This document shows, one piece after another, positions 54,001-63,397 of a stretch of DNA of 64,000 nucleotides. Made by a program: the position numbers and the translations under genes. The notes below the pieces were generated by a model. It was not told the DNA's origin and searched no databases. It saw only the letters and a program-made list of their open reading frames with translations. Every line of letters begins with the position of its first letter. Position 1 is the stretch's first letter. The DNA is from Paragorgia papillata (Eukaryota > Cnidaria > Anthozoa > Scleralcyonacea > Coralliidae): positions 60,001 to 124,000 of the forward strand of contig JAWNZC010000472.1 of the NCBI GenBank assembly GCA_035771165.1. The letters run 5' to 3'.

Positions 54001-56776
54001 GGGGGGGGGGGGGGGTTGGGGGGGGTTGCAACCCCTGCCCTTTTTGTGAGACTTCTAATACTAGGTTAGACATTAGATAAACAGATAATTAATCGTCTGT
54101 TGTTGTACGCGATACAATTCTCCGCAAATCTGGCGAGACTCAGAGGCTTCTAGCAGTGGGCCCGGGCGGCAGCTAGGCTGAATATAATTATGATAAATTT
54201 TAAATAATGCGAGACCAAAATAAAAATTTCCGCAACCGAAAATACGAGAAAAGCGTCCTCAAAATGCAGGAAATGCTGTTTCATAGACCCAAAATTCAAA
54301 AAATTTCCGGGGGGGGCATGCCCCCGGACCCCCCTAGAATCTCTGCTTGGCTTATACTCCCAAATTGTTTAGAATACTGAATGACTTTGCCCTTTTTTTG
54401 CGTTCAACCCCTGCCCTCGAAATTTTCTAGTTGCGCCCCTGAGTCTTTTTAGCGCATAATTTATGATTGTCTATATATTCAAATACTTTCTTGTTTTTAT
54501 GATAAACTCAACATTTGTATAGCAAAACATCATTTGTGAAAACATAGATATATTCAATGACACTTAATATTTTAAAGCTCTGTGTGGTCCTTTTCACCAA
54601 TTTGGTGAAAAATCTCCCACACAACGCATTAAAATAGTATTTAAGTGTCATCTCATATCATATATAGTCAGGGGTGGATTCAGACTCATCTGATAGGGGG
54701 GAGCATATTTTTCAGGGGGGTGTACCCTTCTTTTACTGTCAAAAATTGCATCATTAACATAAAAACTGTTTGTCATAAATTATAAAATCTCAGTATCCAT
54801 TGGTTAATGACTGATATGGCCCATTGCGTAATTGCTTTGTGGTTGTATCTGTATCCTTTCTAGTATTGCTATAAACGTATTGTATGTGTTGGACATTAAC
54901 AAACATAGGCTCACAAAAAAATATCCTGCAAGCAAATGATGTCGAAAAAAAATATCCTGCACAACCTCGAGCGAAAAAAAATATTCCTGCACCAAAAAAT
55001 TGGCCAACCCCCCCCTCAAAAATCTAATGGTCCGTCCCTTACTAGTATATTGTTAATTAGTTTTATAATTAGTTCATAATTAGATATTTCCATTTATTAT
55101 TATAAAATAAACGCTAAAATTCCATCTTTCAGGAAGAGGAGCGCCTGAGCGATGACTTCAGGAGACTTAGAATCCTCAAACAGTATGCGGTGGCTTTGAA
55201 AATTTCGAGCAAGAACTACGTAAGAGCAAATATTGCTCGGGAGATAAGCAATCTGTATCGAGCAATTAACAAAGCGGTAAGATGATTTTAATAAAAAATT
55301 GATTGCTAGTTGCCAGTAGCCTGCATCACAGATGCTCGCAAGTGGAAAGGCGTGGGCAAAAAAGAGGGTAAAAAAAGGGTGGGACTATGTTTTTCAAATT
55401 TCACACAGGCTAAGATGTAGAGTACTGTATTTCATTATTAAACCTATTCTTTGCAGTTTTCTATTGTTTTCACTTTACTCTATTTAAAACACTGCCTACG
55501 TCAACCTCGTAACCAGGATCTTATCTCCGCTCGCAACGGGGTCTAGCGGCGAGCGTAGACCATTAACTGGATTTCCACCAGGCGTAAAATATCGCGCGCT
55601 CGACTTTTCTATTGTACAAATTGAATAGTTTTCTACTTCGTTCCACATGGAAACTCACAAGACAAAGGAAAAAGGTCGAGCGCGCGACATTTTACACCTA
55701 GTACAAATCCAGCTTTAAGCTTGGATACGAGGTTGTGCCTACGTAGCGGTCTACTTAATTATCACATATAGGGTCACCAAGAGGCAATTTGCCCATATGC
55801 CTCTCATACACTATGGGACCTCAGAGATCAAGGGGCCTCACAGAAATTATTTTTCCAAGAGATCTTTAGCATACCAAAAGGGCCCACAATATTAGCAAAA
55901 AGTAGAAAAGTAGAAATTTCCCAGGGACCATGCCCCATGCACCCTTGTAAGGGGCCTCCATCAAACCATTTTGCACTAGGCCTCATCCAGTCATCTCTCT
56001 GTTAGCCTGATTATCAGACGGTATGGTGTTCGCTCACTCCACCTCCCCGTCTGATGGACTTCACGGGGTTTCATGTTCTGTAACGTATTATCCTTTGTAT
56101 TGCAGCAGCCAATCGCAATGCATTTGTTTCACTTTTCGGGCTTCCTTGCATACATAATTAGTTCTCAAAAACTAAAACCTTCACTCTGATTGGTTAAAGG
56201 ATAATACGTCACAGAACATGAAACCCCGTGAAGTCCATCAGACGGGGAGGTGGAGTGAGCGAACACCATACCGTCTGATAATCAGGCTATCTCTCTGTGG
56301 GCCTGATTACTTAAAGTTATTTGACACACCCATTTATGAAACAGTATTGTGTCGTGTGTCGTACATGTTCAATAATTTAAGATTAGGTATTTTGTGTCAC
56401 GTGATACCCTATTATGTCATGGCAACGCCCATGGCAACGCCCATGACCAGTTACTAAGTAATAATTCCTCAGTGACTTTATAAAATTTGGCAAAAGTCTA
56501 CTGTTCTTTCTTTTTGAGGAATGTTATATTTTTCTTTACAATAATTATACGATATAAGCTCTTGTACTTTCTAACCCAATGTTTTTGCTTCTCTCAAAGA
56601 AAACCACACTGGGCTATTCTCGAACCATTCCAAAAGTTCCAAAGATTGTCAGTCATTTCAATGCAACTACACCACGAGAACAACTCCTGATTGACGTGCA
56701 TTTTTTGGCTACACTTCAAAAGAATTTACTCCTGATAATGCACGATTTCTCCCAAAGGACCCAACCAACGGCTTAA
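48100..56776 (+). CDS. secreted helical-cytokine-like protein, paralog C
   Basis: Join 48100-48112, 52040-52179, 52299-52391, 55133-55276, 56600-56776: 567 nt, 188 residues. Intron phases are 1,0,0,0. Exon 1 is only 13 coding nt with a strong GTGAGT donor, 3.9 kb upstream of exon 2. I chose it because it supplies an ATG, the required phase and a coherent signal peptide (MKTKC then core IIAIPLMLGYVVA; cleavage near 24-27). Exon 2 continues with a helix and sequon Asn38. Exon 3 (52-82) ends with sequon Asn78-Thr-Ser then LT. Exon 4 (83-130) starts EEERL and is helix-rich. Exon 5 (131-188) starts KTTLGYS, has sequon Asn151 in the loop, then a helix (about 157-180). There is one mature-chain Cys (76). 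Introns 1 and 3 are swollen by repeats. AATAAA is at 56936-56941. Exons 2-5 are firmer than exon 1. Confidence 0.75.
48400..48625. repeat. hairpin MITE in intron 1 of C
   Basis: AAGGCCTGGCCAAACGCT is mirrored by AGCGTTTGGCCAGGCCTT. The interior is made of GTTCAACA/TGTTGAAC palindromes. Confidence 0.9.
48970..49150. repeat. MITE family M1, copy in intron 1 of C
   Basis: AATCGAAATATAGTAAGGTT at the left is mirrored by CTAACCTTACTATATTTCGA, then AACACTGCCTACGCAGAACG. Confidence 0.85.
49517..49800. repeat. MITE family M2, copy 2 (intron 1 of C)
   Basis: Same ends and interior as 24912-25200. The interior is slightly rearranged by an extra ATACAGTAATATAATACAC stretch. Confidence 0.88.
50090..50285. 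repeat. GC-rich inverted repeat (intron 1 of C)
   Basis: GGGCGAGAGGCAGGCAGACAG is mirrored by CTCGCCTGCCTCTCGCCCG, with GGCGGGGGGAAGGTCGGG and CCGGCCGCC inside. It is strikingly GC-rich against the local AT background. Confidence 0.75.
50297..50600 (+). repeat. 5S-derived SINE with internal 17-bp expansion
   Basis: Head: GAAGTTGAGCCCAGTTAGAC, GGGGTTAGTATACTTGAATG and GGTGACCGCCTG. The body is interrupted at 50409-50512 by about six tandem copies of TTTTCCGCCTTGCAGG (with CGTCTTG variants), then resumes as CTCTCCTGTGATTCGAGGGT. Confidence 0.78.
50700..51430. other. intron 1 of C, AT-rich part
   Basis: Contains a CGCCAGACGATTTTA dispersed motif at 50738 and a sequence at 50932-51180 bounded by TTAAGGCCCGTTTACACGTG and ATGGAAACCAGGCTTAA, likely a diverged MITE. 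No exon in the required phase. Confidence 0.4.
51435..52005 (+). repeat. GGT/TGGTAG minisatellite in intron 1 of C
   Basis: GGTGGTAGTAATGGT-like units at 51448-51575 and 51780-52005, separated by GC-rich sequence with GGGCCC palindromes. It ends about 35 bases before the exon 2 acceptor. Confidence 0.88.
52412..53240 (+). repeat. 25-bp minisatellite in intron 3 of C
   Basis: Units of the form TGTTGTGTTGTCAACCATGA plus ACAAA alternate with TCAACTGTGAACAA variants for over 0.8 kb. The array starts about 20 bases after the exon 3 donor. Confidence 0.95.
52485..52615 (+). repeat. tRNA-derived SINE inside the minisatellite
   Basis: Box A region GTGGCTCAATGGTTAGAGCA, box B GGTTCAAACCC, then CTGGGGCTCAGAAATC and a tail CATCCACCAAACATCTGTTA. 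A tail-sharing copy is at 63040-63150. It splits the minisatellite array in two. Confidence 0.82.
53641..55038. mobile_element. 1.4-kb TIR element with nested MITE (intron 3 of C)
   Basis: Ends GGGACGGACCATTAGATTTT and AAAATCTAATGGTCCGTCCC are inverted, followed by G or C runs and repeated AAAAAATATCCTGCA motifs on both sides. Nested at 53982-54446 is a second element with ends AGTCTCAGGCGCGCAACTAG and CTAGTTGCGCCCCTGAGTCT. No transposase recognised. Confidence 0.82.
55565..55714. repeat. MITE in intron 4 of C
   Basis: CTGGATTTCCACCAGGCGTA against TACACCTAGTACAAATCCAG, with GCGCGCTCGAC mirrored by GTCGAGCGCGC. Confidence 0.82.
56003..56290. repeat. hairpin MITE in intron 4 of C
   Basis: TAGCCTGATTATCAGACGGT is mirrored by ACCGTCTGATAATCAGGCTA. 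Arms of about 100 bases are nearly perfect, the longest in the window after 39001-39310. Confidence 0.93.
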
Positions 56777-56935
56777 GAATTGGAAACTGGTTAAGGCAGT
56801 GGTCGCATTGCATCAATGTGTTAAGAAAGTAGACTTTTGTAAGTTCGTTAAACCATAATTAGTTTTAAAATTTAAAGAGGAAATGAAACGAAAATGAAGT
56901 TTGTTTCATCTTCAAGATTAAGATTCCCTGAAAGT

Positions 56936-56941
56936 AATAAA
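56936..56941 (+). terminator. polyadenylation signal of ligand gene C
   Basis: AATAAA about 160 bases past the stop codon at 56774-56776. Confidence 0.5.
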
Positions 56942-57167
56942 GAATGACTTTTATAGTTAGCTACTACGTTTTATTGACTGACAGTTATCTCACTAGTTAT
57001 TATTATTATTACTATAATAACATTTTTATATTAAGAAAACATATTAGTTTACATGTTACTAGCATGTACTTTGTTAGTTATAGATAGATTAATTAATTAA
57101 TTCATTGACTGTAGTAGTAGGTAGGAGGCCCATAATGAAAACTACTGGGCTACCAGTAATGTATGTT

Positions 57168-57381
57168 AAGCCCTAATCAAACGAGAACGCAAGTCATCGC
57201 AAGTTGGCAGTCTATCTCAGCCAGCCGCTCTGAATAGTTTCCCGAAAATATCATGTACCGTGACAAAGTTAAGACTTGTTTAAAACACTCATGAAACCTT
57301 TATTTTGTTAATTTGGGTGTCCGAACGACCGCCACAGAAATTCTGACTGCCAACTTGCGATCTCGTTTGATTAGGGCTTTA
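57168..57381. repeat. MITE family M3, copy 4, interior inverted
   Basis: TIRs as in the other M3 copies, but the unique interior (CAAATTAACAAAATAAAGGT) is in the opposite orientation relative to the arm with the GATGACTTGC extension. Confidence 0.85.
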
Positions 57382-57652
57382 GCCTCGTTAAATAAAGTCT
57401 TATTATTATTACTATAATACCATGATCGCCTCGGATTCTTTTGTTCTCCCAGGGAATGTGAACCTCGTATTTCCCTCATCGCTCATGCAAGAGGGAAATT
57501 TATCCTTTGTCTTCTTCTAAATTTCCTGCTTGCATATATTTTCCCTCATCAACATGCACGGGAAAATTAGATGCACCTTCTCTGATCAACCGTGTAAATT
57601 TCCTGTCGGTAAGATTCTCAAAGTTTTCCTAGGCGATCATAATATTACAAAC

Positions 57653-57793
57653 TAATAACATGACTTTTCGGGAAATTAGCGATTAAATTTCCCCTTTGCC
57701 TCGGGAAGATTTGTAAAAGTCCGAGGGCCGCACAAATCTTCCCTCGGCGGCGCGGAAATTTAATCGCTAATTTCCCTCAAGTCATGTTATTAC
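57653..57793. repeat. hairpin MITE
   Basis: TAATAACATGACTTTTCGGG at the left pairs with CCTCAAGTCATGTTATTA at the right. The inner arms are GAAATTAGCGATTAAATTTC / its complement. Confidence 0.85.
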
Positions 57794-58336
57794 TTATAAT
57801 AATAATAATTATTATGATGATGATGATACAGTATAAGAATTAAGCATTTCTGTAAACAACTTAGGCGTTTATCAAAATAGATTAATAAAGCAAATTTAAT
57901 TGATAGCTCAGATAATAATTTCACTTTTAGTATTGTACAAAATATTTACAAGACCAAACATTTACCAGCAAATGTATTAGTACTAACCATGCATTACAAT
58001 TTAGCCTGTGTCACAGCCTCTGACTCTACACAGTATTTCATTAAATTATGATGCAAAAAACTAAAGCAACAACGTCCGAATTAAGTCAATTAACGCTTCG
58101 CAAATCGCTAAGCAGTTTTGATGATTTCTGAAAACTGCAAAGAAGTTCTTTCAAAAATCGCAAAGCTTATTTTTGAAAAATGTAACGTAACGTAGTATAA
58201 TGTCTTATAATGTACTGTTAACACGTGAAATTTATGAAGAGACGCGTGACCCAATCATGAAGAAAGAAGTCCACAAAAGTTAAAGATGCACAATAAATTA
58301 CAACAGGAAAGCACAGAATCCAGCGATAAAAAGCAA
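57794..58336. other. convergent intergenic spacer
   Basis: AT-rich DNA between ligand gene C (+) and the phosphatase gene (-). Short AAT and ATG triplet runs are at 57800-57825. No exon recognised. Confidence 0.4.
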
Positions 58337-58871
58337 AATCAGACATAGTTTTAACGCTACTCTGGCTTAAAAGTTTTTTGAACGTAGCTAAATAAAAATA
58401 TACTGTTCATGACCCAACGTTTCGACACGCCGATCTAGTGTCTTCATCATGCAGGGGTGATCGTTGTGAAGACATTTTTGGTTCTATGAGAGTATAAAAT
58501 ATGGGACCTGTCTTCACAACGATCACCCCATTGTTTTGCCGTTAAAATTGACGGAAGTGACGTCGAAAGAGGAATTTGTCTATATGAAAACCATTTTACA
58601 GATTCCTCTTTTGACGTCACTTCCGTCAACTTTAACGGCAAAAAAAGTCCATGAAGATGAAATTTTCGCCTGAGAAGATATATTACAAATCTTCTCAGAA
58701 TGTTCCAATTAGTATAAATATGTAAAGTCCCTGAGGATGACATAGGCACTTTAACAGAGTTTCTCGTAATTTTTTTTTTCGTCCCAAAACGTGGGCCGTC
58801 CAAATGGTGGGCCTACAGGCTATAGCCTAGTAAGCCTATCGCGGTAAATCCGAGCCTGACTATGTCTGATT
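58337..58871. repeat. inverted-repeat element with inner hairpin
   Basis: AATCAGACATAGTT at the left is mirrored by CTATGTCTGATT at 58860-58871. Inside are TTGCCGTTAAAATTGACGGA / its complement (58533-58640) and the CATGACCCAACGTTTCGACA block shared with 16482-16675. Confidence 0.78.
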
Positions 58872-59194
58872 CTTCACCTGGCTGTTGTCGGGAATTTATT
58901 TGTTAAAAAGCAAATATTACCAAAACCAACGATGCACGGCAAGGCCCCAATAAAACACATCATGATTTCCACCTAAAACATTGTCAATGAATCCGTCTGC
59001 ATTCCTAAACCTTTTTGGCGAAATAATTCAAAAGTAGCAAATGGACAAATCATATTGCAGTGATCTCACTGTGTCAATTTCAAAGGCTAAGTAATGCAGA
59101 TGGACTCGTTAATATTTTGGTAGAAATCATGTTGGTTTTTTTGGGCCATGCCGTGGATCATCGGTTTTGGTAAATGGTAATATTAGTATCTTCT

Positions 59195-59660
59195 AATAAT
59201 TTCAAATTAATTATCATACATTTCACACACACTGCTGCTGAACTACACCATAGCTTCACGTATTTGGGACATAAGAGAACACCGCTGCCAAACGTTTGCG
59301 CATGCGTTAATTCACTAGAGTAAACATTGCAAGAGAAGTGGGAACTAGCCATGGCGACAACAACCAGACAGCGAAGACTAAGTAAGACTCGACTATTCAT
59401 TTGTGTTTTAAAAAAAGGGTAAAGAAAATTACGAAGGGGTAAATTCAGTTTTATTGACAAAGAAGCCATGCACAAATTACCTACCTTATCTTTCTGGTAG
59501 TATGCTTATAATTTTAACTTTTGTGTTGGACTCGGACCAGTCCAAATATTTCAGTGTTTTCCCGCTCTTTTTCTGAGGCTGAGCTCGGACGTCGCACATG
59601 CGCAAAACGTTTGGCAGCGGTGTTCCATAAGAGTGAAGTAGACTAACAAAATTGTATTTA
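59195..59660. repeat. inverted-repeat element near the phosphatase 3' end
   Basis: ACCGCTGCCAAACGTTTGCG near 59281 is mirrored by CAAAACGTTTGGCAGCGGTG near 59606. The flanks carry GGGACATAAGAGAACA and TTCCATAAGAGTGAA. It probably lies in the 3' UTR or downstream flank. Confidence 0.6.
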
Positions 59661-59880
59661 CAGATTGGCCCTGCAGCCAAAAGGGTGGGTGGGTGGGAAC
59701 ACAGGTCAGGCCATTGCAAGGCAAACAACAAAAAGTGACCGTTAGTACCTGGAACCCACCCTTGACCCAGTCCCCCAGCAGCGTGTAAGAAACACATTTT
59801 CTGCCTCTTTCATCTCTCAGCTGGCAGAAAAATAACACATATATCTACAATAGAATAACTTGGACTCACAATTTTAAAGA

Positions 59881-62800
59881 CTATACTGGAGTGGAAGCAA
59901 GGGACACTAAAGCAACTAGTACTGTAATGTCATCAGGTTTCCCTCCTGTCACATGTAGTCCTTCCTGCATCCTTGCTTGTTTTGCAAATGGTGACAAGTA
60001 GCTAGGATCCAATGCCAAGGTTCTGGCTAAGTTAGCTAATGAGTCAGCAGCTAGTTGAATTGACTGAACACTGTGATCCTAAAAGAAAATGTTCACTTGG
60101 TGTTAGGATAAAAAAAGGAAATCTTCAGAATCAATGACATACTTTCCTCTCTATTTTCCAAGAAATGTGCTACCACTGGGTGAAAGATATGGGAGGAAGG
60201 CATACTACCATTTGCGTTCAAGCATTTAGCATTTAGTGAATAACTAGTTGTTTTCGAGTTTTGAAACAAATGTTGTCCAACAAATAGAGGGTGTTACTTT
60301 CCATTGTCAATACTTGTCATCGTTCTTTTCACATGGCAGCATTTGCTTGGAATAACTTCTCTTTGCGTTACCGGTAATTGTGAGAACCGGACGAATCAAT
60401 GAATGCAGGTCATCTGATAAGGGTAGTTCACTTCGATATGACCTGCCGAACGCATTTATTTTGTATTCCTTGTTTGCCATGGCCCGTGAGAAAATATTAA
60501 CACTACGTTGAAACTTGAAACAGAAGCAATAACAACAAAAAGTTACATGCCCTATTCGTCATTGATTTGATCAGTCAAACGTATAGTTGTCAGTGGACAA
60601 TATTTGCTTCAAAACCAGGAAACAACTAGTTATTCACCAATTGCTAAATGCTTGAATGCAAATAATAGTATACTTGAATTAATCCAATTGGTTCATTGAA
60701 CATACCTTTAATTTTGAAATCTCTTCTGTAATTTGTTTGGTGGATAAATTATCAAAAAGACCATCAGTTCCAAGAATAACAACATCTCCTTCTTTCACAA
60801 GAAAAGATGTTTCTTCAGCTGAGTCTAAACTGCAACAAGAATTTAAAAATATGTTGAGCAGAGAGTAACATATGTTGGCAGATGTTAATAATAATCCAGG
60901 CAGCACAACAATGTCTAAGGTATGAGGCAAGTTTAATTTGTGTTAATTAGTCAAACAAAATCTCCCAGAGAATTTCCAACCAAAAGGTTAATGTCCAGCC
61001 TTAACCCTTTTGACTTCTAGACCACCCAAAACTGGTCCCTTTATTATTTTACTCTGTCTAATGCCAGACAATTTTACTTGCCAAGTGAGATATAGCATGA
61101 ATCTATAATTCCACACCTGTAATTCACAAAAATAATAATTCAATTGCCACTTACTTATCTTGTATAACATTTCCTTCTTGGTCTGGTGGAGGGATAGCAA
61201 GTTGATAAGGAGTATTGAAATAATGCTGCTGGCCCAATGAAAAATGAACAACATTGCCTTCTCTTATAACCAAAAAACCAGAGTCTCCCAAATTCGCAGA
61301 ATGCAAGGTACTGCTCTTTTTATCCAAGACTATAATACAAGCTGTACTGCTGCCTAGAAATATTGGTAGTGAATAAAGACTTACAGTACTTACAGTAGTA
61401 GAAATATTGGCTATATACATGTAGTATACTGCACAGAGATTAAATAATTACAATAACTTAGTAGAAATCCAGCTAAGATTATTTACAGTATACACTGTAT
61501 AATAAAATAGTATCTTGTACATTATTAGTGTTTTCAGATTGAGTTGGAAAAGTTTTTTCATGTTTCTGCCAGTGATGTTTTCCAAATTTTAGAAGTGGGG
61601 GAACGCTCACTGAAGTCAAATGGGTGTGGCCACTGGTCGTAAAATTAAATGGGCGTAGCTCTTGTCGTGAAAGTTAATGGTGTGTGAAAAGACTACTAAA
61701 AGCCTGGCTCAGGCTAGCTGGTTGGCTAACTTGGTTGAAAACGAGTACACTCATTGACTCAAAGCAAAAATAGTATGGTGTTGAACGGTGTTGCACTACG
61801 TTTAATTTTTGTTGGGGGAATGGCATTCCCCCACCGTAATTTTTTGTCAGGGGGAACGGTGTTCCCCCGACAAAAATAGTGGGGGAACGTCGTTCGCTTT
61901 CAGCATTCGGGGGGGGGGGGGGGGGGGGAGTGGGCGGCATAGAACCTCTGGGACCAGGGTAAGTTACAACAGCTTGTACAGCAAAAACAAGTGAAAAAAG
62001 AAAACAGTACCTACTTTAACTTAAGTAGCTCCTGCCTGAACAGTGAACTGGCCAAAAATAGCCCTATTATATATTAGTTATTACTTTACTCCAGACCAAC
62101 TTTCTAAATGCTAGATGGTTTTACTCAGCAAAAATAGAACCCTCAGATATCCTAGACAGCAACATGCAATTAACAAATCATTAACCTATTTCTGCCTGAG
62201 CCAGCTAAAAATAGCCTCTTCATTGTTTTACTCTGTCTGAATACTAAACAATTTTACTCATCAAGAGTTGAAAATGTATTATAGAATATTCAGTGGAATA
62301 TTCAATACGAAATTGAGACGGGATCGCGACAACCACAACGGCTGTGAGGGAGACTACATGAGTCCCAAATTCCAATAGAATACTCTATAGGATTCTATAG
62401 AACAAATAGCCTAATAGTGTATGCAGTCCAGGAATGCAAAATAGTAATTATGTTTTGCATGTACAGTACACCTATAGTGCATAATGAACAGTATGTTGTT
62501 TGCCAGACTGAAAAGTTTGTAAAATGCACAATGGAGATTTGTATATTTCTTAAGTGCGGGCAATTGTCAGCTTGAAACTGTACAACAGAGATCTCCATTG
62601 CATGGTAGAAACTTTCCAGTCTGGGTTGTTTGCAAGCTTGGGAAGCACTGGTGGCGTGTGCTGTTAGCGCGCTGCCTCTCACCAAAAAGTTAAGCCCGGT
62701 TAGACGGGGTTAGTACTTGGATGGGTGACCACTTGGGAATCACCCCGTTGTCGCACTTGGACTTATGTGAGTAGAGTTGTAGTTGATCTCTCCTGTGCTT

Positions 62801-63397
62801 CGAGAGTTTTTCGCCGGGTTCTCCGGTTTTCCTCCCTCCATAAAATCAACACCTAACATCTTAGCAGCTGTGATCTGTGGTCTGAACTGTGTCATATGGC
62901 TGCTGCCAGGAGCACCTTTGATATGCCTCAACACAGCCACATTGATCTGTGTCCTTCGCAATTCAGCCACTGGCTCCGAGTAAGGATGATTAGTCCCAGT
63001 CCTTTAACAGACATTTGGTAGACCCCTGTCAGGGCTCAGGCTCAAATAACTAGTCATTAAAAGGTTGCAGGTTCAATCCCTATCAGTAGCTCAGAAACGT
63101 TTTCTGAGTATTTGCACTTGAGGAACATCTATCAAATATCTGTTACATTAATTATATAGAATCAACAACAACACTACAAACTCAAACAAAATATTAATCT
63201 CGCAGTAGAAATCTTACCAAATAATGGTTCCTTGTGTTCCAGCAGTTCTTGGTAGCCCTTTTTCATAATATTTACAGGTGTCAGATTTTCTAATAATCCT
63301 TGTTCTATCAGTCTTTTACAGTTTTCCATTAATGCACTGGAAAATATGGATGGATCAATTCCATAATTTCTCCAACCACCAACACCATCAGCAACAC
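59881..63397 (-). CDS. PPTC7: PPTC7-like mitochondrial PP2C phosphatase (3' exons)
   Basis: Complement of 63218-63397, 61155-61353, 60706-60829 and 59881-60078 (in transcript order), 701 nt, 233 residues to a TAG stop; the first exon(s) are right of the window. Splice phases agree at every junction (1, 2, 0), with GTAAG, GTAAGT and GTATGT donors. PP2C motifs in order: [45 protein letters not shown] and [13 protein letters not shown]. The Asp residues of these motifs are the usual metal ligands, so the enzyme looks active. [11 protein letters not shown] and the whole C-terminus are diagnostic of the PPTC7/Ptc7 branch rather than PPM1A/B. The family is a Mn/Mg-dependent Ser/Thr phosphatase of mitochondria acting in coenzyme Q metabolism and mitophagy control. 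The missing N-terminus would hold the targeting signal. It is convergent with ligand gene C and functionally unrelated. Confidence 0.93.
61800..61940. repeat. G-rich tracts and palindrome in PPTC7 intron
   Basis: GGGGGAACGGTGTTCCCCC palindrome at 61850-61868 and a G run of about 20 at 61909-61928. Pro-rich frames on the minus strand are artefacts. Confidence 0.85.
61990..62320. repeat. dispersed 'TTTACTCTGTCT' elements in PPTC7 intron
   Basis: TTTACTC(C/T) motifs with CTAAATGCTAGATGGTTTTACTCAGC at 62105 and TGTTTTACTCTGTCTGAATA at 62223, diverged copies of the family also at 61045 and 63485. Confidence 0.5.
62650..62998 (+). repeat. 5S-derived SINE, full copy with alternative tail
   Basis: AAAAGTTAAGCCCGGTTAGA, GGTTAGTACTTGGATGGGTG, CTCTCCTGTGCTTCGAGAGT, GGTTTTCCTCCC and AAAATCAACACCTAACATC, then a tail (ACTGTGTCATATGGCTGCTG, CTTTGATATGCCTC) shared with 33060-33160 but not with 2347-2635. 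At least two tail subfamilies exist. Confidence 0.9.
63035..63155 (+). repeat. tRNA-derived SINE, 3' part
   Basis: AGTCATTAAAAGGTTGCAGG, TTCAATCCC (box B) and GCTCAGAAACGTTTTCTGAG plus the CATCTATCAAATATCTGTTA tail; same family as 52485-52615. Confidence 0.78.

Noticed and set aside
56218..56457. 79-codon frame starting at the right arm of a MITE
   Set aside because: Its N-terminal part is the MITE arm and its end is simple duplicated sequence (CATGGCAACGCC twice).
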